Shown: piece after piece, positions 26,916 through 34,774 of the stretch
How the letters are laid out: each line of letters starts with the position of its first letter
How positions within the stretch are numbered: position 1 is the first letter of the stretch
Assembly: GCF_900095025.1 (NCBI RefSeq)
Contig: NZ_FMBK01000003.1
Span: 62,001 to 126,000 of the forward strand
Length of the DNA stretch: 64,000 nt
From: Acinetobacter albensis
GTDB lineage: Bacteria; Pseudomonadota; Gammaproteobacteria; Pseudomonadales; Moraxellaceae
Direction: 5' to 3'
Position numbers and translations under genes: made by a program
Notes under the pieces: model-generated
Told to the model about the DNA's origin: nothing
What the model saw: only the letters and a program-made list of their open reading frames with translations
Databases searched by the model: none

Positions 26916-29216
26916 ATGGCCTTCATTAAAACGCGCAAAAAAATCGTATCATCTGCAATTATGTCATCACTTTCTGTGATGGCGGGAAATGCTTTCGCAC
27001 AACAAGAAGTCACGCAACTTGATACTATTCAAACTCAAGCCATCGCTGAACAAGGTTTAAAAGTAGACCAATCTGCCAATTCTAAATTTGTGGCTCCCCT
27101 TTTAGATACACCTAAATCAGTTTCAATTATTTCTAAACAATTAATTGCCGATACTCAAGTTACCACTTTAAGCGATGCATTACGCACAGTTCCAGGCATT
27201 ACTTTGGGTGCGGGCGAAGGTGGTAATCCTAATGGTGATCGTCCATTTATTCGGGGTTATAACTCTGAAAGTTCTATGTATGTAGATGGCGTACGGAATG
27301 CCACTTCACAAAATCGTGAAATGTTTGCTGTAGAACAAGTGGAAGTGACCAAAGGTTCGGCATCAGCCATGGGTGGTGCAGGATCGACTGGTGGTAGCAT
27401 CAACATGATTTCTAAAGTTGCTAAAAAAGGTGACGCCTTAGAAGGCTCAGTTGGTGCGGGTACAGACAATTATCAACGCATTACTTTAGATGGCAATAAA
27501 GATTTTGGAAATGGTATTGCAGCTCGTGTTGCAGTATTAGGTCACCAGAATGAAAAAGCTGGGCAAACTGATGGTGCTGAATATAAACGTGCTGGTATTG
27601 CACCCAGTATTACTTTTGGTTTGGACACAGCGACTCGTGCAACTTTAAGTTATTACTATTTAAAATCGGACGATACACCTGACTCAGGTGTGCCATATTG
27701 GAATTCAGCAGATAATACCGCTACAGGAAAACCTTTAAATGCCAAACAAGGTATTTACTACGGGTGGTTAGATCGTGATTTTCAAAAACAAGAAAATCAA
27801 AGCGGAACGATTAAACTAGAGCACGATATCACTGAAAATATTACGTTGCGTAATATGGCCGTATATAACAAGTCAGATAACAATTATCTTTGGACTCAAC
27901 CAGATGATAGCCAAAAAAATATCGCAAATGGTGAAGTTTGGCGTCGTGTGAATACTAATCTAACAAGTACAGATAGTTTCACAGATCAACTTTCTTTAGC
28001 AGGTAAATTAAATACTGGTTCACTTAAGCACAGTTTCAATGTGGGTGCTGAATACAGCAAACAAGAATCTGATCGTGGCACGAATATTGTTACTGATCCA
28101 AATACATCGAGCATCGGCGGTAGTGGAGCAACAAATTCTTGTTCTTTAGCGAATTCAAATGGTTGGTGTACAGATGCATATAATCCTAACGCTAAAGACG
28201 CTTGGTTAGGGAATGTCAGCGCCAATCCAAACGTAACCAATATTTCATCTAAAACACAATCTATCTATGCATTAAATAATATTGAAATCACACCACAATG
28301 GTTATTAGATCTAGGCGTTCGTTGGGATAAGTTTGACACTGATATCACATATAATAAAGATTCAGGTTCAGGTGCAAATTTGATCAAAGCAGGTACAGTT
28401 TATGAATCAAGCAATGATTTCTTTAACTATCAAGCAGGTTTAACATTTAAACCTACTGAAAATAGTAGTATTTATGCGAGCTATGCGACTTCTGCAAATC
28501 CTGTAGGTGTCGATGCGGGTGATGGCTCAGAAGGTGTAAGTGTTCCGGGGCGAAATACAACGGACGCGCAATCTAGAGCTATTAATAATTTAAAACCTGA
28601 AGAAGTTAAAACGTATGAAATTGGCACAAAATGGGATGTGCTGAATGCTAAGTTGAATTTAACAGCAGCTATTTTCCGAACAGAAAAAGAAAATACACGC
28701 GCACTGGATACGGATGGTTTTACACGTAACATTGGTGAAACACGTGTTGATGGTATTGAACTTGGTGCTAATGGTAATCTTACAGATAAATGGGCGCTTT
28801 CACTCGGTTATACTTATTTAGACAGTGAAATTATTGATGCTGGATTTGTAAATACTGCTGCATCAGGTCAACCTGCCGTATATGCACCAAGCCCAACGAA
28901 CGGAAACCAAGTTCAAAATGTGGCTAAAAACAGTGCAACGCTGTGGACTACGTATCAAGTACTTCCGCAACTCAATTTAGGCGTTGGTGCAATTGCAATG
29001 GACAAAGTCTATGGTGATGCGGCCAATACCAAATATGTATCAGGCTATGTCCGTTATGATGCCATGGCACGTTACAACGTGAATAAAAATGTGGATCTAC
29101 AACTCAATGTCAACAATGTGTCTAACGAACGTTACTTTACTAAAGCGTATGCATCACATTATGCAACTGAAGCAGAAGGCCGTAGCGCAGTATTGTCATT
29201 AAACTTCAAATACTAA
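26916..29216 (+). CDS. piuA: TonB-dependent siderophore receptor, Fiu/PiuA family
   Basis: A 766-residue outer-membrane receptor. The N-terminus MAFIKTRKK and a hydrophobic core ending NAFA form the signal peptide (about 1-28); a plug domain follows (about 60-190: LLDTPKSVSIISKQLIADTQV, ALRTVPGITLGAGEGGNPNGDRPFIRGY, VEQVEVTKGSASAMGGAGSTGGSINMISK), then the barrel ending LSLNFKY. It carries a loop Cys pair (NSCSLANSNGWC). The family takes up monocatechol-type siderophores and is linked to siderophore-cephalosporin entry in Pseudomonas and Acinetobacter. A PiuC/YbiX hydroxylase gene follows, as in E. coli fiu-ybiX, which strengthens the call. Confidence 0.88.
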   Translation: MAFIKTRKKIVSSAIMSSLSVMAGNAFAQQEVTQLDTIQTQAIAEQGLKVDQSANSKFVAPLLDTPKSVSIISKQLIADTQVTTLSDALRTVPGITLGAGEGGNPNGDRPFIRGYNSESSMYVDGVRNATSQNREMFAVEQVEVTKGSASAMGGAGSTGGSINMISKVAKKGDALEGSVGAGTDNYQRITLDGNKDFGNGIAARVAVLGHQNEKAGQTDGAEYKRAGIAPSITFGLDTATRATLSYYYLKSDDTPDSGVPYWNSADNTATGKPLNAKQGIYYGWLDRDFQKQENQSGTIKLEHDITENITLRNMAVYNKSDNNYLWTQPDDSQKNIANGEVWRRVNTNLTSTDSFTDQLSLAGKLNTGSLKHSFNVGAEYSKQESDRGTNIVTDPNTSSIGGSGATNSCSLANSNGWCTDAYNPNAKDAWLGNVSANPNVTNISSKTQSIYALNNIEITPQWLLDLGVRWDKFDTDITYNKDSGSGANLIKAGTVYESSNDFFNYQAGLTFKPTENSSIYASYATSANPVGVDAGDGSEGVSVPGRNTTDAQSRAINNLKPEEVKTYEIGTKWDVLNAKLNLTAAIFRTEKENTRALDTDGFTRNIGETRVDGIELGANGNLTDKWALSLGYTYLDSEIIDAGFVNTAASGQPAVYAPSPTNGNQVQNVAKNSATLWTTYQVLPQLNLGVGAIAMDKVYGDAANTKYVSGYVRYDAMARYNVNKNVDLQLNVNNVSNERYFTKAYASHYATEAEGRSAVLSLNFKY

Positions 29217-29227
29217 AACTTGCTTAA

Positions 29228-29259
29228 AAACGCCATCAATCCTTGATGGCGTTTAATTT
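29228..29259 (+). terminator. First of two terminators between piuA and piuC
   Basis: AAACGCCATCAA and TTGATGGCGTTT form a 12-bp stem with a TCC loop, 11 bp past the piuA stop, followed by TAATTTT. Confidence 0.8.
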
Positions 29260-29260
29260 T

Positions 29261-29288
29261 AAATAGCCTCATCATGAGGCTATTTTTA
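29261..29288 (+). terminator. Second of two terminators between piuA and piuC
   Basis: AAATAGCCTCA and TGAGGCTATTT form an 11-bp stem with a 3-nt loop followed by TTT. Together with the preceding hairpin it should sharply reduce piuC expression from the piuA promoter. Confidence 0.75.
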
Positions 29289-29322
29289 TCAAGACAATCT
29301 TTATATCTTCAAAGGTGCTGCC

Positions 29323-30006
29323 GTGATCCATCATATTCCAAATGTCCTGAGTAAAGAGCAAGTTCAATATTTTCGTGAAGAAATGGCAAAAGTTGAATGG
29401 GTCAATGGAAAAGTTACAGCAGGCACGCTTTCAGCAACAGTCAAACAGAACCAACAACTCTCTGAAGACCATCCGGTTACGCATCATCTCAGCAATATTA
29501 TTTTGGAGTCTTTGGGACAACATCCTTTATTTTTATCAGCAGCGCTTCCTTTAGATATTATTCCACCTCTTTTCAATCGTTATGAAAAAAGTGAAGCTTT
29601 TGGTTTTCATGTCGATAATTCTATTCGTCGTATTCGCGGCAGCAATGATCGTTTACGTACGGATTTATCTTGTACGCTGTTTTTAAGTGAACCAGAAGAA
29701 TATGAGGGTGGTGATTTGGTGGTTGAAGACACCTATGGTTATCATGAAATTAAATTACCTGCTGGCGACATGATTCTATATCCCTCGACCAGCTTACATG
29801 AAGTAAGCCCTGTCATCTCAGGTTGTCGAATGGCCTCCTTTTTTTGGCTGCAAAGTATGATTCGTGATGATGCAGAACGACACATACTGTTTAACTTAGA
29901 TCAGACCATTCAAACCTTGCGTACCCAATTGGGTGATCAACATACAGAAGTGATTCAGCTCACCAGTCTTTATCACAATTTAATGCGCAAATGGGCAGAA
30001 CTCTAA
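29323..30006 (+). CDS. piuC: PKHD-type Fe(II)/2-oxoglutarate hydroxylase, PiuC/YbiX
   Basis: A 227-residue double-stranded beta-helix oxygenase. The metal triad is visible as His96 and Asp98 (FHVDNS) and His159 (STSLHEV), with Arg169 (GCRMAS) to bind 2-oxoglutarate. Start is GTG 29323, supported by AAAGG 8 nt upstream and by the family N-terminus (IHHIPNVLS). The YbiX/PiuC proteins always sit by Fiu/PiuA receptors; their substrate is not established, but iron-linked siderophore or periplasmic processing is suspected. Two terminators lie between it and piuA. Expression probably depends on read-through or a promoter within that gap. Confidence 0.93.
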   Translation: MIHHIPNVLSKEQVQYFREEMAKVEWVNGKVTAGTLSATVKQNQQLSEDHPVTHHLSNIILESLGQHPLFLSAALPLDIIPPLFNRYEKSEAFGFHVDNSIRRIRGSNDRLRTDLSCTLFLSEPEEYEGGDLVVEDTYGYHEIKLPAGDMILYPSTSLHEVSPVISGCRMASFFWLQSMIRDDAERHILFNLDQTIQTLRTQLGDQHTEVIQLTSLYHNLMRKWAEL

Positions 30007-30376
30007 CTTACATTTTTCAATTTATTTAATATTTTTAAATTAACTTATTAGATATATTTTATATTTCAACTATATAAGGTGTTTTCACATTTTTATTTTT
30101 TGACTATTTGGTCTAACTGTTTCATAAAATTAGTTTATTTTTCATTTTATCCCATTGTTTTGTCAAATGAATACAGAACTTTCAAGTGTTATTTCCACTG
30201 TAAAATTAAGCTTACAATCAAAAATAACATTGTTAATGATAACTATTATCAATAGAATTCGCATCATTGTTACAGACCATAACAATATCTTCACTTTTAC
30301 TGCTAGATTGTTGAATAAAAAATTGGCATCTCAGTAATGGAATTCTGACTTATTATAATCATTGGGATTAATGACC
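30007..30376 (+). promoter_or_regulatory. Upstream region of the third receptor, with a Fur box at 30235-30253
   Basis: About 370 bp of AT-rich DNA. AATGATAACTATTATCAAT at 30235-30253 is an imperfect Fur palindrome (7 of 9 positions symmetrical) about 125 bp before the receptor start. No terminator is obvious after piuC. No other gene is seen; a 60-codon frame overlapping the Fur box has no Shine-Dalgarno. Confidence 0.65.
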
Positions 30377-32602
30377 ATGGCACAGATTAAAAGCCGTAAA
30401 CATAACAGAACTGTTCAATTGGTTGCTTTAGCCGCTTCTTTACCGCTTATGGCTCATGCAACAACAGAAAATGTCACTCAACTTCCCACGATTTCAATAA
30501 AATCAGAATCCGAAAATAAATATAAAGCAGATGTAGTCAGCTCAGCAAAATATACCCAACCCCTCGTCAATACCACGCAAACCATTTCAGTCATTAAAAA
30601 AGAATTATTAAAAGAACAAGGCGCGACCTCATTGGTTGAAGCTTTGCGTAATACACCAGGAATTACCTTACAACTTGGTGAAAATGGCAATACTAGTGCG
30701 GGTGACGCCTTCCAAATGCGCGGTTTCTCTACTCAAACGTCGACCTATGTCGATGGTATTCGAGATTTAGGGGCTGTAACACGTGATGTATTTAACCTAG
30801 AACAAATTGAAGTGGTTAAGGGCCCTTCTGGTGCAGAAGCAGGCCGTGGATCAGCTTCGGGTTATATCAACTTGGTGAGTAAACTTCCACAAACTCAAAA
30901 TTCAAATGAAGTTTCTGCAACCTATAATACCGCTGAACATGGCCGTCTTGCTGCCGACATTAACCAAGTGATTGCAAATGGTGTGGCTGTTCGTTTGAAT
31001 GCCATGGGTCAAGAAGGTGGTGTTGAAGGGCGTGACTATATCGAAAACAACAGTTATGCCATTGCGCCTTCAATTGCCTTTGGCCTCGATTCAGCTACAC
31101 GTTTGTATTTATATTCGCAACATGTACGTCAACGTAATATTCCAGATGGCGGTATTCCCACGATTGGGATGAAAGGTTTTTTTAATGCCAATTCAGCTTT
31201 CGCTTCAGCACCTCAAGTCAACCGTGAAAATTATTATGGAAATACCAATGACTACGAAGATGTCGATGCAGACATGTTTAGCGCTAAAATTGAAAGTGAT
31301 CTGACAAAAAATTTAAAACTGACCAATCTTACTCGTTTGGGTAAAACCAGCATGAATCGTGTTTTAACCGGTATAAATACTGGTTCAAGCGGTTTCAGAA
31401 CCAATAATTCCAATGATCCTAACAACTGGGAAGTCAATCGCTCTCGTCAAGGGGTTGACCAAGAAAATAAAATTTTAGCCAACCAAACTACACTAAACTG
31501 GAATGTCAAAACAGGGATCATTGAACATGATGTAGTTGCAGGCGTAGAGTTTTTAAAAGAAGAACAAGATACAAAAACTTTAGCGACACAAATGCCAGGC
31601 CAAACTGCGGTAACGTCTTGGGCAAATCTTTATCACCCAAATCGTAATGAGGCAGTTCCTGCTTTGATGTATAACGGTGGTTATACTCATGGTATATCAG
31701 AAACAGCCGCTGCTTATTTGTTTGATACGCTTAAATTTGGTGAACGTTTCCAACTGAATGGCGGTGTTCGTGTTGATTATTATGATACCGAATATGATGC
31801 CTTATCACTTCCATCGGGTAGCAGTGTTTTGGTTCCATCTCAATTCGGCGCCCATGACAGCTTAGTTAGCTGGAAATTAGGCGGTTTGTACAAACCAACG
31901 TCATTTAGCAGCGTTTATGCTTCCTATGCCAAATCACTGACTCCGCCAGGAAGTGCAAATTTTGCACTTTCAGAAACAGGTGCAAATAGTTCAGCTGCCG
32001 AACCTCAAGAAACACACCATTACGAAATAGGAACTAAGTGGGATTTACTGCAAGGTAAATTGGCCTTGAATGGTGCAGTCTACCGTACAGAAAATGAAAA
32101 TCAGTTCACCATTGATCCTATTTCTCAACTCTCAGTACAAGAAGGTAAAAAACGTGTCGATGGGGTTGAACTGAGTGCTGTAGGACAAATCACTGACGCA
32201 TGGAATATTTCAGCGGGTGTCGCGCACATGAAAGTGAAACAGTTAAATCAACGTACTGCAACAGCAACAACGGTAGCAGAACGTTGGTCACCAGAATGGA
32301 CTGCAAGCTTATGGTCGACTTATGATATTTCTGGCTTTAAATTGGGCTTAGGCGCACGTTATGTAGATGAACAAAAACGTGTTGTAACAACAGATACCGC
32401 TCCTGCTCAGATGCCAGGCATTCCAGGTTATGTCGTCTTTGATGCAATGGCAGGCTACACCATCAATAAAAATGCTTCAGTCAACTTAAATGTATATAAC
32501 TTGGCAGACAAAGACTATATCAGTACCTTAAACAATGGCGGTGGTCGTGTGGTCTTAGGCCAACCTCGTTCAGCTGCACTGACGTTTAATTATAAATTTT
32601 AA
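30377..32602 (+). CDS. Second Fiu/PiuA-family TonB-dependent receptor
   Basis: A 741-residue receptor paralogous to piuA at 26916. Signal peptide 1 to about 25 (MAQIKSRKHNR... LMAHA), plug about 45-175 (LVNTTQTISVIKKELLKEQGA, ALRNTPGITLQLGENGN, QIEVVKGPSGAEAGRGSASGYINLVSK) and barrel ending LTFNYKF. The start ATG 30377 is chosen because its first residues MAQIKSRK match piuA MAFIKTRK and GGGA sits 9 nt before; ATG 30371 and TTG 30362 also lie in frame. A Fur box precedes it and a second PKHD hydroxylase follows, so the receptor-hydroxylase unit is duplicated. Ligand specificity is probably different but unknown. Confidence 0.85.
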   Translation: MAQIKSRKHNRTVQLVALAASLPLMAHATTENVTQLPTISIKSESENKYKADVVSSAKYTQPLVNTTQTISVIKKELLKEQGATSLVEALRNTPGITLQLGENGNTSAGDAFQMRGFSTQTSTYVDGIRDLGAVTRDVFNLEQIEVVKGPSGAEAGRGSASGYINLVSKLPQTQNSNEVSATYNTAEHGRLAADINQVIANGVAVRLNAMGQEGGVEGRDYIENNSYAIAPSIAFGLDSATRLYLYSQHVRQRNIPDGGIPTIGMKGFFNANSAFASAPQVNRENYYGNTNDYEDVDADMFSAKIESDLTKNLKLTNLTRLGKTSMNRVLTGINTGSSGFRTNNSNDPNNWEVNRSRQGVDQENKILANQTTLNWNVKTGIIEHDVVAGVEFLKEEQDTKTLATQMPGQTAVTSWANLYHPNRNEAVPALMYNGGYTHGISETAAAYLFDTLKFGERFQLNGGVRVDYYDTEYDALSLPSGSSVLVPSQFGAHDSLVSWKLGGLYKPTSFSSVYASYAKSLTPPGSANFALSETGANSSAAEPQETHHYEIGTKWDLLQGKLALNGAVYRTENENQFTIDPISQLSVQEGKKRVDGVELSAVGQITDAWNISAGVAHMKVKQLNQRTATATTVAERWSPEWTASLWSTYDISGFKLGLGARYVDEQKRVVTTDTAPAQMPGIPGYVVFDAMAGYTINKNASVNLNVYNLADKDYISTLNNGGGRVVLGQPRSAALTFNYKF

Positions 32603-32639
32603 GCGACTTTAGCTTAATTAAACTGAAAAAAATGAGTAT

Positions 32640-32679
32640 AAATGTAGTGTGTTATAACTGACACGCTACATTTTTATTT
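32640..32679 (+). terminator. Terminator between the third receptor and the second PKHD hydroxylase
   Basis: AAATGTAGTGTGT pairs with ACACGCTACATTT (one mismatch), followed by TTTATTTTT. It repeats the receptor-terminator-hydroxylase layout seen at piuA-piuC. Confidence 0.75.
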
Positions 32680-32716
32680 TTGAGTCAAAGCCATTCAAGA
32701 ACAGTTGGTAAGCCTG

Positions 32717-33400
32717 ATGATGTTACATATTCCACAAATTTTGACCAAACAGCAAGTGGCTGAGTTACGTCAACAATTAGATGCCAGTCATTCATGGATA
32801 GAAGGACATCAAAGTGCAGGCAGTCAGGCTCAAAAAATTAAAAAAAACCTACAACTTGATACTAATAGTCTTATTTATCAAGATATTGCTCCAGTAATAT
32901 CACATACTTTACAACAACACTTTTTGGTACAATCAGCAGGCTTAGCCAAGCATATTCTCTCACCCTTGTTCAATTGTTACCAAGAAAATGGGAGTTATGG
33001 CAATCATGTTGACAATGCTGTGCAATATTCCAAAGCTTTGGGGCACAGTATTCGTACCGATGTTTCTATCACGCTATTTTTATCTGAACCTGATGAATAT
33101 GAAGGTGGCGAATTAATCATTGAAGACCATTACGGTAGCCACGAAGTCAAGCTAGATGCAGGTGATGCAATCCTTTATCCTTCGACAAGTTTACACCGAG
33201 TTGAACCAGTGACTGCAGGAAAACGTATTGCCGCTGTGACTTGGCTACAAAGCATGGTGAAAGATGATGGGCAACGCAGCATGTTATTTAACCTCGATAT
33301 GACTATTCTAAAATTACGTCAACAGCTCGGGGATAGCGAAGAAATGATTAGCTTGACCAGTCATTATCATAATTTATTACGTCAATGGGGCGATCTATGA
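32717..33400 (+). CDS. Second PKHD-type Fe(II)/2-oxoglutarate hydroxylase (YbiX family)
   Basis: A 227-residue paralogue of piuC at 29323. It keeps His97 and Asp99 (NHVDNA), His160 (STSLHRV) and Arg170 (AGKRIAA), plus the shared EYEGGEL and LQSM segments and the C-terminal LTSHYHNLLRQWGDL. Start ATG 32717 (MMLHIP) matches the family's N-terminus; a TTG at 32705 is also in frame but lies outside the conserved part. No strong Shine-Dalgarno is seen. Its stop overlaps the start of the FMN oxidase gene (ATGA), so the two are translationally coupled. Confidence 0.9.
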   Translation: MMLHIPQILTKQQVAELRQQLDASHSWIEGHQSAGSQAQKIKKNLQLDTNSLIYQDIAPVISHTLQQHFLVQSAGLAKHILSPLFNCYQENGSYGNHVDNAVQYSKALGHSIRTDVSITLFLSEPDEYEGGELIIEDHYGSHEVKLDAGDAILYPSTSLHRVEPVTAGKRIAAVTWLQSMVKDDGQRSMLFNLDMTILKLRQQLGDSEEMISLTSHYHNLLRQWGDL

Positions 33401-34506
33401 GTGCTCAACCACTGCCTCCACTTACCCATATTCCCGCGTATTTACAAACCATTGCCGATTACGAACAGCAAGCACAAAAGCATCTCACTGAAAATACATG
33501 GCACTATTTACAAGGAGGTGCCATGGATGAAATCAGTGTGCGTAACAATCTTGATGAGTTTAAGAAGATTCAGTTAATTCCAAGGCATTTAAATGACTTC
33601 ACCCAAGGCAATACGCACTGTGAAATTTTAGGACAATCCTTTCCCCACCCTATTTTTTTAGCTCCAATCGGTCATCAACAACTCTTTAATCCTGAAGCAG
33701 AAATAGCTTCAGCGTTGGCAGCTGAAGTACTAGGCAGTAATTTGGTGTTAAGTACATTTACCAATACCGATTTACGTCGTCTCAAAAAAGAAAATCCACT
33801 TAAATGGTTTCAACTGTATTGGCAGGGTGATCGTAAAAAATCTTTGGCTTTGGTTCAACTCGCAGAACAACACCACTTTAAAGCTCTCGTGATTACCATT
33901 GATTCACCACATACTGGGATTCGTGATCGTGAACGTCGAGTAAATTTTCAGTTACCCGCTGAAATGCAACACCCACATACACCGGCACACATTCCCCTGC
34001 CCAAAATTTCTGAAAATCAACATCCTGTATTCAATGGCTTAATGCAGATAGCCCCCCAATGGTCCGATATTGAATTTATCATCGCCAATACGAATTTACC
34101 CGTCATTTTAAAAGGGATATTACATCCCTTAGATGCAAAAAAAGCACTCGATATAGGCGTAAAAGGCTTCGTTATTTCCAATCATGGTGGGCGTGTTTTA
34201 GATACCAGTATTTCCCCACTTAGCGCATTGCAGTTGATTAAAAAGGTCGTACCTGTCGATTTTCCACTGCTTTATGATGGAGGAATTCGTCGTGGAACGG
34301 ATGTATTTAAAGCCTTGGCTTGTGGTGCTTCTGCCGTACTCATTGGTCGTCCTTACATTTATGGATTAGCCACTGCAGGTGCTTTAGGCGTCGCGCATGT
34401 GCTCAAAATTTTAAAAGAAGAATTTGAAATAACCATGGCATTAATGGGAACAGCAAGCATCAAGGAGATCAACTCTGATTTTATTTATCAAAATAGAACA
34501 ATTTAA
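33397..34506 (+). CDS. FMN-dependent alpha-hydroxy-acid dehydrogenase/oxidase
   Basis: A 369-residue TIM-barrel flavoenzyme of the lactate/glycolate/mandelate oxidase family. Evidence: HYLQGGAMDEISVRNN near the N-terminus, FLAPIGHQ, FQLYWQGDR, the FMN-binding Lys in PVILKGI, the active-site ISNHGGR (His base and substrate Arg) and the phosphate-binding LLYDGGIRRGTDVFKALACGASAVLIGRPY. Start ATG 33397 overlaps the preceding stop and has GGGG 6 nt upstream. Coupling to a PKHD hydroxylase is unusual: both could act on hydroxycarboxylates, perhaps siderophore parts. The substrate cannot be read from sequence. Confidence 0.9.
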   Translation: MSAQPLPPLTHIPAYLQTIADYEQQAQKHLTENTWHYLQGGAMDEISVRNNLDEFKKIQLIPRHLNDFTQGNTHCEILGQSFPHPIFLAPIGHQQLFNPEAEIASALAAEVLGSNLVLSTFTNTDLRRLKKENPLKWFQLYWQGDRKKSLALVQLAEQHHFKALVITIDSPHTGIRDRERRVNFQLPAEMQHPHTPAHIPLPKISENQHPVFNGLMQIAPQWSDIEFIIANTNLPVILKGILHPLDAKKALDIGVKGFVISNHGGRVLDTSISPLSALQLIKKVVPVDFPLLYDGGIRRGTDVFKALACGASAVLIGRPYIYGLATAGALGVAHVLKILKEEFEITMALMGTASIKEINSDFIYQNRTI

Positions 34507-34515
34507 AGAAAATAA

Positions 34516-34552
34516 TTTTCTTAATTTAGCTTAATAGTGCAAATTAAGAAAA
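34516..34552 (+). terminator. AT-rich hairpin after the FMN oxidase gene
   Basis: TTTTCTTAATTT (34516-34527) and AAATTAAGAAAA (34541-34552) are perfect 12-bp complements around a 13-nt loop, 10 bp past the stop. The stem is weak, so terminator function is tentative. Confidence 0.45.
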
Positions 34553-34774
34553 GTATTTTCAAAATATCTATCTTAGAATAAATACTAGATTAAACCTCTT
34601 ACAAGCAGGTTCGAGTTTAAAATTATGAGCAACTATCACAGCCTATAATTTTATGCTTTTTTAAGCAAAATCCTTTGAAAATACTTGTAAACTGAACCAA
34701 TAGACACAATCTATAAAGTATAAGTTGCCTTTACCCAAGATACGTGCAATCAAGACTACGCAAGGAATTACCTC

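Noticed and set aside
34507..34774. Leucine attenuator upstream of leuA
   Set aside because: The only short frame (MSNYHSL) has one Leu codon, and no terminator/antiterminator pair is visible near the gene.
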